Assembly: GCF_027409185.1 (NCBI RefSeq)
Contig: NC_084478.1
Location: 82,009,624 to 82,073,623, forward strand
Source: Cynocephalus volans
Lineage: Eukaryota; Chordata; Mammalia; Dermoptera; Cynocephalidae
Length of the DNA stretch: 64,000 nucleotides
Direction of reading: 5' to 3'
Shown: one piece after another, positions 11,150 to 25,502 of the stretch
Layout of the letters: each line of letters opens with the position of its first letter
How positions within the stretch are numbered: position 1 is the first letter of the stretch
Notes under the pieces: model-generated
What the model was told of the DNA's origin: nothing
What the model saw: only the letters and a program-made list of their open reading frames with translations
Databases searched by the model: none
Translations under genes and position numbers: made by a program

Positions 11150-11945
11150 TTTGTTCAAGAAAGAGTTACATAGAAGGCCTGAGGCTGCTATCTTTAGAAG
11201 TGCCTGCTTGCAGGGTTGACCCTTGCCTAGTGTTTGTGAACTTGACTTCTAAAATGTTCTCTAACTGAAAAGGTTGTTTCATTGTCCCTAGGCTGTTTAT
11301 ACAAACAATGTGATTTATGGTGAGCACCTGCTTTTTTTCTGGAAGTCTGGAATTTTGTTTGTAACTAGCAGAGAATGTGTATGTGACCAGCTCTATTAAA
11401 AACCCTAAACTCTAAGTCTCAATTGACTTCCCTGGCAGAAACATTATCTATATATATTAAATAATATATATATATACACCACAAAGGGAAGGCAACATTA
11501 TATGTATATTATATTAATAATATATAGCATATATTTTTTTATATATATATACCACAAAGTGATGGTATACATGGTGTATATGTATATATACATATAATTT
11601 ATATTAATATATGGTATATATATTTAATGTAAATTAATTTTTGATATATATATTTAATGTATATTAATGTAATATATATATAATGATGCCTTCCGTTTGT
11701 GGTAAGGAGAGATGTTTTTTGTGACCCTTCACAGGAATGAGAGAGCATAGGAAACCTGCACATGGATTGCTCGAGATTATGCCTGTCTTTTTGTCTAATT
11801 GGTTTGGCTATGTGTCTTTTCTTTTAGCATGCTATGATTTTTCATTGTGGTAAATTTTAGCCATAACTGTATGCTGAGTCCCATGAGTCCTTCGAATGAA
11901 TCACCACATGTATGGATAGACTTGGGGGCCCCCCAAATAGTGTAA
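11150..11945 (+). mobile_element. LTR, copy 1 of a three-copy family
   Basis: Shares colinear blocks with 22063-22622 and 24938-25502: agagttacatagaaggcctgag, ctgcttgcarggttg, ggctgtttrtacaaacaatg, gaccagctc, ttccctggyagacaacatt, a tttgctttgyatc-like block, taaattttagccat, and a late tgagtcccatgagtcctt. It ends near gggggccccc. A 226-bp AT-rich palindrome interrupts it. The LTR family is not one I can name with confidence. Confidence 0.6.
11478..11703. repeat. AT-rich element bounded by 23-bp inverted repeats
   Basis: The left arm is 11478-11500 (accacaaagggaaggc...) and the right arm 11681-11703 (...gccttccgtttgtggt). The arms are complementary except at two positions. The interior is almost pure A/T with many TATA steps, and a third partial arm copy (accacaaagtgatgg) lies inside. 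It could be a short inverted-repeat transposon or an expanded AT-rich palindrome. Confidence 0.6.
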
Positions 11946-13090
11946 TGACCCAAACTCACTAAAATATAGCTGTGTTGTGAATCGGGACAAAGAAAGAATA
12001 ATAGGTAAAGGATGACAAAACCTGATGTGTGGGTGATTGTGGAGTTACTACATTTGTTAGGAAACAGTAGCTGACATACAATGTGTTATGGGAGAGAAAA
12101 ATTACCAGAGGTACTTTAAAATAAGTTCAAGCCAGGAAAATTTGTGCATTGGATTCTCTGGCTGCTATAGGCTGTGTTTACTAGAGTAGGAAAAAAAGAA
12201 GCCCTCATGGAGTCTGGTTTTGGCTCTGTCCTCCGGGTTGGAGGGAAAAGGACTCAGGAATTTGAGCTTTGGGTGAGCTAAAGAATAAAAGTCATTGTGT
12301 TAGTTGCTTCTTCTCCAAGTGGAGAGGAAAAGGATTAAATATTTACATGGGGTTCTAACAAATCTTCTCCAGTCATTTCTCTAACCCATCTGCCACTGCA
12401 GTCACCTCAGCCTTCAGCGGGTAACCCAGCCATTGAGATATTAATGCTGCAAATACTGAGTTTAGCCACTAGAGGTTTAGGTAAACTTGAAATTAGGAAA
12501 AAAGGACACAAGAATCTGCTTTGTATTGTTTTGTGGAAACTGCATGTGGATTATAATAAAAAATTAATGTAAAATGTTATATGTTTTTAATTTCATAAGA
12601 GCTACAGGTATCACCTAGACCAGGGAAAGCTGCCAAAAGAAAATTGTTCACGGGACAAGATTCCCTTCCTTTTTGCTGTTGGTAAATGAGCTGAAATTTA
12701 AACACTTAAAGTACTAGAAACAAAACAAGTCTTCATGACTAATGATTTTTTGCTATGATTTTTTGCCTACTCGAGTCTCTGGGGAAAAAGGGAAACAATC
12801 TCTGGATGAAGACACTTTTGGAGTTTTGATAAGGCTATGAATACACTACTTTTTAAAAGCTTCCTAGTAGACTCTTGTAAAAATCAGATGTTTAACCTCT
12901 AGAGGCTAATGATTTGTAATCCTAAAGGGGCCAATTAGTGACTGGGTCAATTTCAACTTTAAAACTGACTGCAGGAAAGGTTTTAAGAGTCTTTCTTGTC
13001 ACTTGAACTGGGAACACAGCTCTCTGGCTCTACATCATCTTGTCTTTGCTGTTCCCTAAGTCAAACCACTGGCTTTCCTTGAATCCAGAA
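11946..13090 (+). mobile_element. Internal part of LTR element copy 1 (left portion)
   Basis: Follows LTR copy 1 and resembles the sequence following LTR copy 2. For example, ttcttctccaagtggagaggaaaaggattaaat (12308 on) corresponds to tctctccttcaagtgagagaaaagaaagttaaat near 23020. No gag or pol motifs are visible and no long frame is open, so a non-autonomous or badly decayed element is likely. Confidence 0.5.
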
Positions 13091-14345
13091 TTCACAGATC
13101 TTAGTTGCCTGAATCTGATGCTAAGTATAAACCTGATACTGTAGCAGGCAAGAGAGCAACACCCAGGGCCCTAGGCAGGAGCCAAGGGCAGCCCCCCCCA
13201 CACCTGGAAGCCAGTGGGAGAGCACACTGAAAGCACCACCTGCATGAGTATCCCACCACAGCCACCATCACAGCCACAGCCACCATGCAGGTGACCTGCC
13301 AAACACTAAACTGCATTGACACAAGGAGACTGGAGAAAGAAGAGGATATCTCTTCCCTCAAAGCTCACTCCAGAGTAATACAAGAAGCAACTGTTCCACC
13401 AGGTGATGAGACATCAATGAAGAGAAACTAGAAATATGAAAACCCAAGAAAATATGATACCAACAAAAGAACACGGTAATTCTTAAATACCAGGCACTAC
13501 ACAGTAGGAAACCCTTGAAATGACTAAAAAGGAATTCTGAGCAACAATGTTAAGGCAACTCACTGAGATATGAGAAGACTCAGACAACATAATGAAATGA
13601 GGAGAAAAAATCCAGAGTATGACGGAGGCAATTTACAAAGATATTAATATTTTAAAAAATAATGTAGCTGAACTCATGGAACTGAAATATTCACTCAATG
13701 AAATGAAAAACACAACTGAGAGCTTAAGCAGAAGGCTAGGACAAGCAGAAGAAAGAATTTCTGATCTTGAAGATAGTCTTTTTGAAATAACCCAGGCAGA
13801 CAAAAAAAGGAAAAAATAATTTTAAAAAATGAAGAAAATCTAAGAAAGCTAGTAGACAACCTTAAGTGCACAAACATTTGAACCATGGGTGTTCCAAAAG
13901 GGGAGGAGAAAGGAAAAGGCATGGAAAACCTATTCAAACTTTCCAGGTATAGGGAGAGACATGGACTCAGATCCAGGAGGCTCAAAGTTCCCCAAACAGA
14001 TTCAACCCAAAAAGATCCTCTCCAAGTTTAACATTCTAGTCAAACTGGCAAAGCTCAAAGACAAAGAGAGAATCTTAAAGAAGCAAAAGCATCAAGTCAC
14101 CTATAAGGGAGCCCCTAACAGACTAACAGCCTACTTCTCAACAGAAACTCCACAGGCCAGAAGAACATGGGATGATATATTCAAAGGATTAAAAGAAAAA
14201 ACCAGCCAGCCAAGAATACTATACCCAGCAAGGTTATCCTTCAGAAATGAGGGGGAAAATAGTGTATTTTCCAGACAAACATAAACTGTGAGAGTTCACA
14301 ACCACATGACCAGCCCTGCAAGAAATCCTCAAGGACTTCCTGCAT
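13091..14345 (+). pseudogene. L1 5' leader and broken ORF1 fragment
   Basis: The GC-rich leader (13100-13330) matches the complement of 1-330. Downstream the sense strand encodes L1 ORF1p-like sequence. A coiled-coil segment at 13619-13819 (EMKNTTESLSRRLGQAEERISDLEDSL) is followed after frame changes by the RNA-binding region (about 13889-14284), including ILYPARLSFRNEGE. ORF1p is the trimeric RNA chaperone of the L1 ribonucleoprotein. Here the frame is broken between the coiled coil and the RNA-binding part, so no intact ORF1p is made. ORF2 does not follow. Confidence 0.75.
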
Positions 14346-16620
<2,275 letters not shown>

Positions 16621-17560
16621 AAAAGAAAGTAAGTAAACTTGATACTGGTTGCTGTGGACTGTTTTAACCTCAGCATGAGTTGTACCAAACTGAAAGCAAG
16701 CACAGGGGCATAGGCTCAGTAAATCAAATTAAGTCTCCGGGATTAGAACAACCCTCATGAGACGGTAAATTATGAAAGCATCTTGGATGCTGGTTGGGCC
16801 ATTTGCTTCACTTGCAGATGTCCATGGAAAGGACTTGTTCTCTGATGGGACTATCTGAAATCGAGCTGATAATCGGCTTTGTATTTCTGACAGAATGAAT
16901 TCCTGACTTTCTACCGATTGCTGCAAGGTTTAGGATGGCACACCAAATGGAATCTGGCCCCTGCGCCCATTTCTGACAGATCAGACTTTAGATCTCCTAT
17001 CTGGTTTGTCTCACTACAGTTGATTTTTTGTGTTTGACACTCCAGATTGTTTGCTGTTTACAACAATAGACTGATAGCCTGACTACTTCCCTAACCTTTC
17101 TCCTGATACACATACTTTAGTAAGGTAGTTTATTTGTTAAATGCAGTTGTTTCCAAAAAGAGTAGTATGTAATTTGAGGCAGCTTACTGGGTAAATGATC
17201 AGGACAAAAGGGAGGGGCAGTTATATAAATCTATATTTTAAATGTTGAAGATTCAATGTTTTGTCATGACCATCCCCCTGGACATGATGTGTCTTTAATT
17301 CTCCCAACAGAAACTCCAGGCTGACATAGCCTAAGATATTCTTAATTTGTGATTGAGTTTAACAAAAATACTTTCCCATGAAAATGGCTTTGCCCCTTAT
17401 ACATCCAGAACTTCCCGATAAAAGGCCTAAGTGAAAATGGAAAAAACTGCAGCTATGATTATAAAATGGGACACTCTGATTTTGTAACACGTGGAATGAA
17501 AGCAAAACCAAGATGTTTAAATACATAGTGCATTAATATAAAATTTGAGGCATAGTAAAA
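16621..17560 (+). mobile_element. Internal part of LTR element copy 1 (right portion)
   Basis: Aligns with 23640-24060 in the second copy: cctttctcctgatac, actttagtaaggtagttt, aatgatcaggacaaaa and cactctgattttgtaaca are shared in the same order. It contains no recognised coding region. Confidence 0.55.
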
Positions 17561-17574
17561 CCAACAGATTAGGA

Positions 17575-18250
17575 GACGATTGCCACTGAAAAGATAGTTT
17601 ATTATTCACAGACCCCAAGAGGAAGGGGCATGCCATGCCATGTGGACCTATACAGGGAAGCACCAGAGTTGGTGATCATAAGACAGAGGGAGAGGAAGGA
17701 GCTGTGGACAAGAGCCTTTTTTGTGGTTTCCATGGGAAGAATGGGCAACAAAAGGTAAGCAGGCTTAGGACTGGATAATTTGAATAATTTTGGCAGGCTT
17801 TGAGACATAAGAGCTATCCCTTATGCCTCAAGTTGTTTGGTACCTGGGCCTGAAGTAATTAGGGCAGGTGTATAGTGACCAGGTGTGAGAGCCTAATAAA
17901 GGAGATAGTTGGAGATGTAGACTCTGAATTGGTTAGTTTATATTTGAAAAGCTTGCCCCCTGGAGAAAGACTCCTCCTGAGGTGGGTGGGAAGGTGATAA
18001 GGAAGACAGAAAGACAAGGCAATAGACTCAGGCATATCACTGGGGTGTCCAGAACAAGGTATGTCCAGTATATGCATGTAGGACAGATATAAAATCATAA
18101 AGTTCAGAGAAGCTAGAAATATGGTTAATACAATTGGTTCTGTGATGCTTTAACATTCAAGTAAGGAAACTGGGGTGATGATAGAGAAGACTTTTTGAGA
18201 ATAGGGCATAAATTGACCTATACAGCATAGAAGACATTTTATTATGAGAG
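17575..18250 (-). mobile_element. LTR-like sequence, antisense
   Basis: Begins with a reversed polyadenylation-like tttatt next to gaccccaagaggaaggggcatgcc. It has the GA-rich, moderately structured composition of a decayed endogenous-retrovirus LTR on the minus strand. The family is not identified and no coding potential is seen. Confidence 0.35.
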
Positions 18251-18563
18251 TAAAAAGGAGAAACACAAGTAGAAGTATAAGGAATCCTTGTAAGTCAACC
18301 CATAGCTAAATTTTCCATTTATGTGGCTTTAGCCAAGAAAATGAATCTGAAATTTCCAGGGTCTGTAACAATATCTTGATGGAGCTGTAAAGTGTGTCAA
18401 AAGTGTGAGATGGATAGATACATAGAGATATCAAGATATTATTGTCAACATATATTTTATTGTATATATAATAATACATATACACACACCTAATAATAAT
18501 AATAATAATTAATAATAATAATATGATGTGTGTCTTCAATCAGTGTGGCAGGTCTGGCAGTGT

Positions 18564-18617
18564 CTTAGTCTGTTCTGGGCTGCTATAACAGAATACTACA
18601 GACTGGGTAGCTTATTT
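18564..18617 (-). mobile_element. MLT1-type LTR end fragment
   Basis: The phrase cttagtctgttctgggctgctataacagaat followed by actacagactgggtagctta is the antisense end of an MLT1 (MaLR) LTR, truncated where an L1 tail begins. Confidence 0.6.
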
Positions 18618-19745
18618 TTTTTCCTTTTTATTTTTTAAAGTGGATTTATTTACTAAAGCAGTCTTAGGTTCACAGCAAGATTGAAGAGAAAGTACAGAGA
18701 TTTTCCATACAGCCCGTACACCGACATACACACAGCCTCCTCCACTATCAAAATACACAGAAGAGTGGTACATTCCCTACCGTTGATGAACCTGCATTGA
18801 CACATCATTATCACCCAAAGTCCATTGTTTACATTAAGGTTCACTCTTGGTGGTGTACATTCTATGGGTTTTGAGAAATGTATCCAGTATTATAGCACTG
18901 TATAGAATAGTTTCAGTGTCTTAAAAATCCTCTGTGCTACACCTATTTATTCCTCCCTCCTCCTAGCAACCACGGATCTTTTTGCTGTCTCCATCGTTTT
19001 GCCTTTTCCAGAAAGTCAATAGTTGGAATAATACCAACATGTAACCTCTTTTGATTGTCTTCTTTCACTTAGCAATATGCATTTCAGTTTCCTCCATGTC
19101 TTTTTATGACTCAATAGCCCGTTTCTCTTTAGCACTGAATAATATTCGGTTGTCTGGATGTACCATCGTTTATTTATATATTCACCTACTGAAAGACATC
19201 TTGGTTGCTTCCAAGTCTGGGGAATTAGGAATAAAGCTTCTATAAACATCTGTGTGCAGGTTTTTATGTGGACATGATTTCCAAATATATTGGGTAAATG
19301 GATCCATATCCTCACCAGCATTTGGTATTGTCAATGTTTTGAATTTTCACCGTTCTAATAGGTGTGTAGTGGTATCTCATGGTTTTAATTTGCAATTACT
19401 CAATGACGTATGATGTTGAGAATCTTTTTATATGCTTAATTGCCACTGGTATATCTTCTGTGGTGAGCTGTCTGGTCAGATATAATGCCCTCTTTTTTTT
19501 TTTTCCCAACGGGTAAGGGGATCGCAACCCTCAGCACGGTGTTGTCTGCACTGGGCTCAGCCAGCGAGTGCACCAGCCATCCCTATGTAGGAGCCGAACC
19601 CATGGCCTCGGTGCTACCAGCGCTGCACTCTCCCAAGTGAGCCACGGGGCCGGCCCTATTGCCCATTTTTTAATTGGGTTATTCATTTTCTTATTGTTGA
19701 GTTTTAAGATTCTTTGTATATTTTGGATTGCTTACAGGTATTCCC
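18618..19745 (-). mobile_element. L1M 3' part (antisense), interrupted by a SINE
   Basis: Starts with a T-run and an L1M 3' UTR, then antisense ORF2 3' sequence (minus-frame residues WKQPRCLSVGEYINKRWYIQTTEYYSVLKRN at 19016-19321). It resumes after the SINE with tgcccattttttaattgggtta at 19661-19680. Confidence 0.75.
19493..19656 (-). mobile_element. tRNA-derived SINE, CYN-like (dermopteran type)
   Basis: The minus strand reads from gggccggccccgtggctcac through a box A-like segment (tggctcacttgggagagtg) and box B (gggttcggctcct) to a 3' A-run (plus-strand T-run 19493-19504). The body is about 150 bp. Its head matches the SINE at 21225, but its tail region is longer. It sits in an L1M fragment. 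Confidence 0.75.
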
Positions 19746-19774
19746 ACCACCCTTTCTTCTACCCACTACTGATT

Positions 19775-20120
19775 TCTGATTCTTGAGGCTGACTCTTCTG
19801 AGAGGAAGAGATTCATATTGTTCCTCCAAACTTTGTACAGACAGTGCCTACCAAGGAAGTTTATGATTCTTGTTAAAGAAGTCTATGTTAGATTCAATGC
19901 CATGGACATTTTGAGATATGACTGAGAGCATGCGATAATATTCATCAGAAGCTTTAAGCTTATCATAAATCACCATTGTGGTGAAGAAACAAGTGAATGA
20001 GCCTTTTTGCTCACTGGAGAAAGACCTCAAAATCTACTTCATGGAACCGTTGTTGAAGTGGGCTTTACAGACTGGAACGGATAGTTCTCATCAAGGGAGT
20101 GACAGGGTAGACTGGGCAAA
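19775..20120 (-). other. Possible decayed coding fragment of unknown origin
   Basis: The minus-strand frame at 19848-20030 reads like real protein (residues such as SSEQKGSFTCFFTTMVIYD, then KASDEYYRMLSVISQNVHG). Adjacent frames remain amino-acid-like after presumed frame breaks. I do not recognise the family. It lies directly beside an L1M end. It may be a fragment of a processed pseudogene or a chance open frame. Confidence 0.25.
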
Positions 20121-20229
20121 CCTACAGTGTAAACAATCTATTTTTTAAAAAGGCTCACTGACTTTACTGAACTCATTTAAAATTGATCAATTTACTTCTT
20201 AATCCTCACAATTTTACCTGAACTGGTTT

Positions 20230-20440
20230 AACACTGTTATTCTGTCTGTGAGTTTTAAATTTTTTTTTAATTTAAACTTATTTTTTCTTAATTGACACAT
20301 GATAATTATATATATTTATGAAGTACAGTGTGATATTTGGGTACATGTATACAGTGTGCAATGCTCATATCAGAGTAATTAGCATATCCATCACCTCAAA
20401 CGTTTGTCACTTCTTTGTGTTGGGAACATTCAAAATTCTC
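20230..20440 (-). mobile_element. L1 3'-UTR fragment (antisense)
   Basis: T-rich start followed by attgacacatgataattata, atatttatgaagtacagtgtg and gcatatccatcacctcaaac, a typical antisense L1 3' UTR. The sequence from 20441 to 21208 shows no gene or clear repeat. Confidence 0.7.
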
Positions 20441-21224
20441 TCTTGGGATCCATGAATGGCCTTCTGGGGAGTCTATGAATTTTCTGCAATTATACCCAAA
20501 ACTGTATGTATGCAGTTTTTTTTTCATGATGAGCAGGTGGTATTCCAAGCTTTAAACAGAATTTTCTTGGAGTCCATGATTTACAAAATTTAAAAACTAA
20601 TTTTGTAGACTCATTCCACCTTGGTTTTATAAAATACCCTTACACACAAGTATTTAAGTTGTTATATTGGAGTATGAAGCTCCTCTTCCCTTGGGAATCT
20701 TTTAAAAATAAATACGAGTAGGTGATAGGATACTAAGTTTCCCTGGCAACAACATAGCTTTAGAAATATCTGGCTAGAAGAACAGAACTCATTCAGTTCT
20801 CTAACCTTCGAGGAAATGAGTCTTGGTCTTATCTTGTAGGCAAAATGTGCATTAGTGTTTGTCAAAACGGGTGGGATAAATGAGATAACAGGAACAGTTG
20901 CTTTCTTGTCTCTATCCCTGTGATTCACTACCTTAGTGAGACATGGTTACTGATGAGAGTGCTATATCTTGCAGGTATGTCTTGGCAGTAGAATTTCAGA
21001 TCTCTTGGCATATGATCTACGTAGTCACTTCTGGCCACATAAAGTGTTTAAAATATATTGTCCTTCTGCCCAAGGCATTGGTGGATTAAATTTAACATGA
21101 ATGCCTACAGGAGTTCTTGCTGTGTTGGTGACTATAGTGTCTTTTTTGGCATTTGTTTTTTCCCATTGCTCTCCATTCATTATATATGCTTCTAAAAAAC
21201 GGAAATTTTAAAATGACTTTATTC

Positions 21225-21369
21225 GGGCCGAGCCCGTGGCGCACTTGGTAGAGTGCTGCGCTGGGAGCGCGGCAACGCTCCCGCCGCGGGTTCGGATCCT
21301 ATATAGGACTTGACCAGTGCACTCACTGGCTGAGTGCCGGTCACGAAAAAAAAAAAAAAAAAAAAAAAA
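21225..21369 (+). mobile_element. Young tRNA-derived SINE (CYN-like) with perfect target duplication
   Basis: The body begins gggccgagcccgtggcgcac, has box A-like (tggcgcacttggtagagtg) and box B-like (gggttcggatcct) promoter segments and a constant 3' end (cactggctgagtgccggtc). An uninterrupted 24-A tail occupies 21346-21369. The 16-bp duplication taaaatgactttattc flanks it at 21209-21224 and 21373-21388. The intact tail and duplication indicate a recent insertion. This SINE type is the main evidence for a dermopteran source. Confidence 0.9.
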
Positions 21370-21388
21370 CGATAAAATGACTTTATTC

Positions 21389-22062
21389 CTAAAAAAGAGA
21401 GGATTCCTTTGCAGTAGGGTACTCAGTGTTTTTGCTTAAGAAATTGGTTGATCTTATTTTTGGTTTTGTTTAAGATAAATAAGTTATCTCTGCATTTTGA
21501 CGTTCCAAGTAGGAGTTCTTCTCAATCGTGATCTGGAATGTGAAATAGTCTCCTCCTTTACGCACACATTACAATGTCATTCATGGTAGAAATGGTCTGA
21601 ATGCAGACTCTACACAGAGTATAATGTCCAAACTCTGCCATATATGTTCTAATTCAGTGGTAAGTGTTTTTCTATATCGATGTGTATTGAAATCAGTAAC
21701 ATCTATTATACAAAGATGACTTTTTATCTTTTAAAGGTTTGAGTTTATAGCAATAAAATATAAAATCTAATGAAACTAGAAAGGAATAAAAAAGTTCTAA
21801 TTTTTCCCATGACGTTAAAAGGTGTCATTAGTATTCATTCTAATTCTTTGCCCATATGCCCATAAACCTGATTTGCTCCTGGGCCAGAATATGCAGAGAA
21901 TTCCATTGTTTACTAGAGAAGGTATAGTTCTTTAAAGATGTCAATACCTCCCAGCCCAATACCACCAGGAAAATACCTATAGTTGAACAAGTTTTGTGTA
22001 TTACCTGTTGCAACAAGGGAGAATGCATACCAAGGGTTATCATGAGGCATCTCAGTAAGTAG
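21389..22062. other. No gene seen
   Basis: AT-rich sequence without a convincing coding frame or a repeat I can name. The end of this stretch runs into the start of the LTR at 22063. Confidence 0.5.
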
Positions 22063-22622
22063 GTAAACAGAAAAGGGTTAACATAGCAGACCTTAGATTG
22101 CCCAGCCTTAGAAAGGCCTGCTTGCAAGGTTGGACTTTGGCTGGCTTCTGGGAACTTAGTTGTTATACAGTTTCCTACACAGGTAAACTTCCCTTAATAA
22201 GTGTGTCTCACTGTGTGTAGGCTGTTTGTACAGTGTAGTATATGCTGAACACCTGATTTCCTTCTGGGTATATGGACTTTGATACGTGTTAGGCAGATGG
22301 TCCCTATAGGACCAGCTCCCCACCCTCCAAAGCAAAACAACACAAAACCTTGGGCATTAGTCTCTAATGAGATTTCCTGGTAGACAACATTTTGCAGATG
22401 CGGTCATAATTCTTTCCTGAGGGAAGTAGATGCATCCTATGTGCCTTCCCTTGAAAGTTTGTCCGTGGTTTCTTCCAGACCTCTCCCATGTACCTGGTCC
22501 CTTTGCTGATTTGCTTTGTATCTGTTCACTGTGATAAATCTTAGCCATAAGTATGACTATATGCTTTGTCCTGTGAGTCATTCCAGCAAATCATTGATCC
22601 TGGTGGTGGTCTTGGGGACACA
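22063..22622 (+). mobile_element. LTR, copy 2 (left LTR of LTR element 2)
   Basis: Contains aaaagggttaacatagcaga, cctgcttgcaaggttgg, ggctgtttgtacagtgtag, cctggtagacaacattt, a tttgctttgtatc block, gataaatcttagccat (polyadenylation-like ataaat), and ends cttggggacaca. It is colinear with the LTR at 24938-25502. Confidence 0.65.
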
Positions 22623-24937
22623 ATTGGCTTTAAAAGTGAGATTTGATAGAATGATCTGGATTTATTGAAATATGGCAGAAGCATTGTCTGGGAAAGGAAG
22701 GACAAAGGGGCAGAGAATGAGAACCTTTGATGCCTGGATGCCACAGTATAATCATGTTATGAAATACCAGCTGAGCTGTTCTCTGTTGTAAGTGTTGAAA
22801 GTTACCCATGAAATTTTAAAATGGCATATACAACCACAGCACGGTTGACTCTCTGGATCATTGGCTCCTTTGGCTTTGCAGGCTAAAGTGAGAAAATAAG
22901 CACAGTCTGAGTGAGATTTTTGTTTTTTGTTCTCACCTCCAAGAGGGAAGAAAAGGGGCCCAAATATTCCCAAAGGGGAGCTTTGAACGATCCAAAAATG
23001 TTTAAAGAGTATGTGTCATTCTCTCCTTCAAGTGAGAGAAAAGAAAGTTAAATCAGTTTCCAAGACTGGAGCAATGCTTTAGATAAACCAGAGGAAAAAG
23101 AAAGGCAGGAAAGCCAGCCACTAATGTAACATTCTCCAACCACCCTCCCCACTTCACCCGTGTACTAGTCTGTCTTTTGTCACTTATAACAGAATACCTG
23201 AAACTGGGTAATTTATAAAGAAACAAGATGTAGCTCTTATAGTTTTCAATCCTGAGAAGTCCAAGGTCAAGGGGTGCATCTGGTAGGGGTCTTCTTCCCG
23301 GTGGGGACTCTGTAGAGTCCTGAAACAGTGCAGGGTATCACATAACGTGAGGGCTGAGCGCATCCTACTGTGTTCACTTGGTCTCCTTATAAAGCCACCA
23401 GTGACCCTCCCATGATAACCCTGTCATCCATTAACCCATTAATTGATGATTGAATTAATCCACTCATGAGGGCTGAGCTCTCACAATCCAATCACCTCCC
23501 AAAGGCCTCATCTTTCAAATACCATAGTTGGATTTCCTACCTTTTTAATACTGTTACAATGTGGATCAAGCTTCAATATGAGTTTTGGGGTGACATTCAA
23601 ACTATAGCAACCTGGCATTCCATTCAGGATCTCTCAAAAAACTGGATGTTGTTGACTTGTTCTGTTTGGTTCTCCGGATTAATTGCTCTTTCCAACGGTG
23701 GACTGATTGCCTGACTCTACTTCCTTCACCTTTCTCCTGATACCCACACCTTAGTAAGGTAGTTTGTTTATTCAATACGTATGTCCCCAGAAAAGCATTG
23801 TTCTTTTTGTGACTGCTCATTGGATAAATGATCAGGACAAAAAGGGTGGCGATTATATAAACACATTTTGAAAATTTTTGAAAATTTAAGGTCTGATTAG
23901 AACATATTCTGATTAACTCATTTGAAATTGTTTCCTGTGAAAATGCTTTGGTTATTCTTGCATAAAACGCATCCAGATGAATGATCTGGATGAGACAAAA
24001 AATTGATTGGGAAAAAATGTAAATTATGACTGCTGAGACACACTGATTTTGTAACAACTGAGAAAAACACACGAACAAACAAAAACAAGCACTCAGGGAG
24101 GCAGGGGAGAAGGAAGAAGGCATTAGAGAACTTTCTCAGAGCTATTCCTTGAAGTTTTCCAAGAAGGCACCAGTGTTGTATTCAAAGCTGCTAAGAGTAC
24201 TTTGAATTCAAACTGACTGCTAAGCCTAAGAGCACACCTGACAGTGATGATTATGAGACGCAGGGAGTGGCCCCAGATCCTGCATTTTCTAGGTAGACCA
24301 CCTCCAGATGATGTACACACACAAGAGGCAGATGAACTGGTGTTATGGATAAGCAAAACTGTTTGAAACTGATTGACTTCAGGAAGTCTGTCTTAAACCA
24401 AGGATTAAACTGAATTAATTGGACTAGCCTGAGAACCCTGGAGCAGGAGGTCCCATGGTGGGTGGCCACTTTGAAGGGCCTGTTAACCTGTACATTCTGA
24501 CTAATCTGTGTCCTTTTTGGAGTGTCCTAACAACTGTACACTTTTTCTCCAGGGGTACCATTTGTGCCTTCTGGTATTGTACCTCTTGTGTATGTGTTCT
24601 ACCATTATACTGCCTCAGCCCTGGAAGGCATTCAAGCCACTTCAAGAGGGAAGTGGTCAGAGTTGTGCTGGTCAGAGTTGTGCTGTGCTTGAATTGATGC
24701 CTCAGTCTGTAAAAAAACAAACAAACCCCCAAACCCCCAGTTAATACAAAATCTTAAGTAGGAAGCTATCTCACATTCTAAAATCAACCCCTAGAGCTAA
24801 TGGGATTTTTTTTTAATTGGGTAAATTCAGGTCGTCTAATGGGTATAAACTGAGAACAATACTGCAGATTGGTCTCCCCTTGCTGAATGGGGTCCTACTG
24901 ATGAAGATGCCCTGTCCAAGAGCCAAGGAGGTAGACT
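22623..24937 (+). mobile_element. Internal region of LTR element 2, without recognisable gag/pol
   Basis: Lies between two same-direction LTRs and shares blocks with the internal sequences of copy 1 (11946-13090 and 16621-17560). A MaLR solo LTR interrupts it. Open frames are short and carry no retroviral motifs I can see. A small direct repeat, gtcagagttgtgctg twice in tandem, occurs near 24657-24683. Confidence 0.5.
23158..23612 (-). mobile_element. MaLR solo LTR (antisense)
   Basis: Starts tgtactagtctgtc and passes through aactgggtaatttataaaga, ccaatcacctcccaaaggc and ttttggggtgacattcaaac, the antisense order of an MST/MLT1-type LTR. It is inserted in LTR element 2. Confidence 0.75.
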
Positions 24938-25502
24938 GTGCAGAAAAGAGTTAACACGGTAGGTCTGAGACTGCTATATGTAGAAAAGCCTCCTTGCAAG
25001 TTGGGATCTTGGTTAGAATTTGGGAATTTGCCTGGTAACCAGTTCCCTACACTAATAGTAAACTTTCCTAATGGATACATGTGGCTCACTGTGCCCTATT
25101 TGTAAAAACAATGTGGTTTATGCTTAATACCTGCTTTCCTTCTTGGAGTGGGGGATTTTATACATGCTAGGCAGAGGGTGACTGTGTGTCTAGCCCCAGT
25201 AAAAAACTTGGGCTCTCAGTCTCTGATTAGCTTCCCAGTAGACAACATTTCACAGATGTTGTCCCAACTCATTGCTAGAGGAATTAAGTACGTATAGCAT
25301 GACACCTCTCAGAGAGGACTCTTGGAAGCTTGTGCCTGTTTTCTCTGGTCTTTTTCCCTTTGCTGATTTTGCTTTGCATCCTTTCATTTGAATAAATCTC
25401 AGCTGTCAGTATCCTGAGATACTGAGATATCCTTATATCCTGAGATAAGTGCGAATCTCTGAACTTACAGGTCATCTTGGGCACCCCCACCCCCACAAAC
25501 AC
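24938..25502 (+). mobile_element. LTR, copy 3 (right LTR of LTR element 2)
   Basis: Same block order as copy 2: aaaagagttaacacggtagg, ctccttgcaagttggg, caatgtggtttatgct, cagtagacaacatttcacag, ttttgctttgcatcc and aataaatctcagctg. It ends cccacaaacaca. It lies in the same orientation as the LTR at 22063, consistent with one proviral structure. Confidence 0.65.

Noticed and set aside
19493-21369. tRNA genes suggested by box A/box B sequences
   Set aside because: These are SINE heads: no acceptor-stem pairing, and A-tails and SINE bodies follow.
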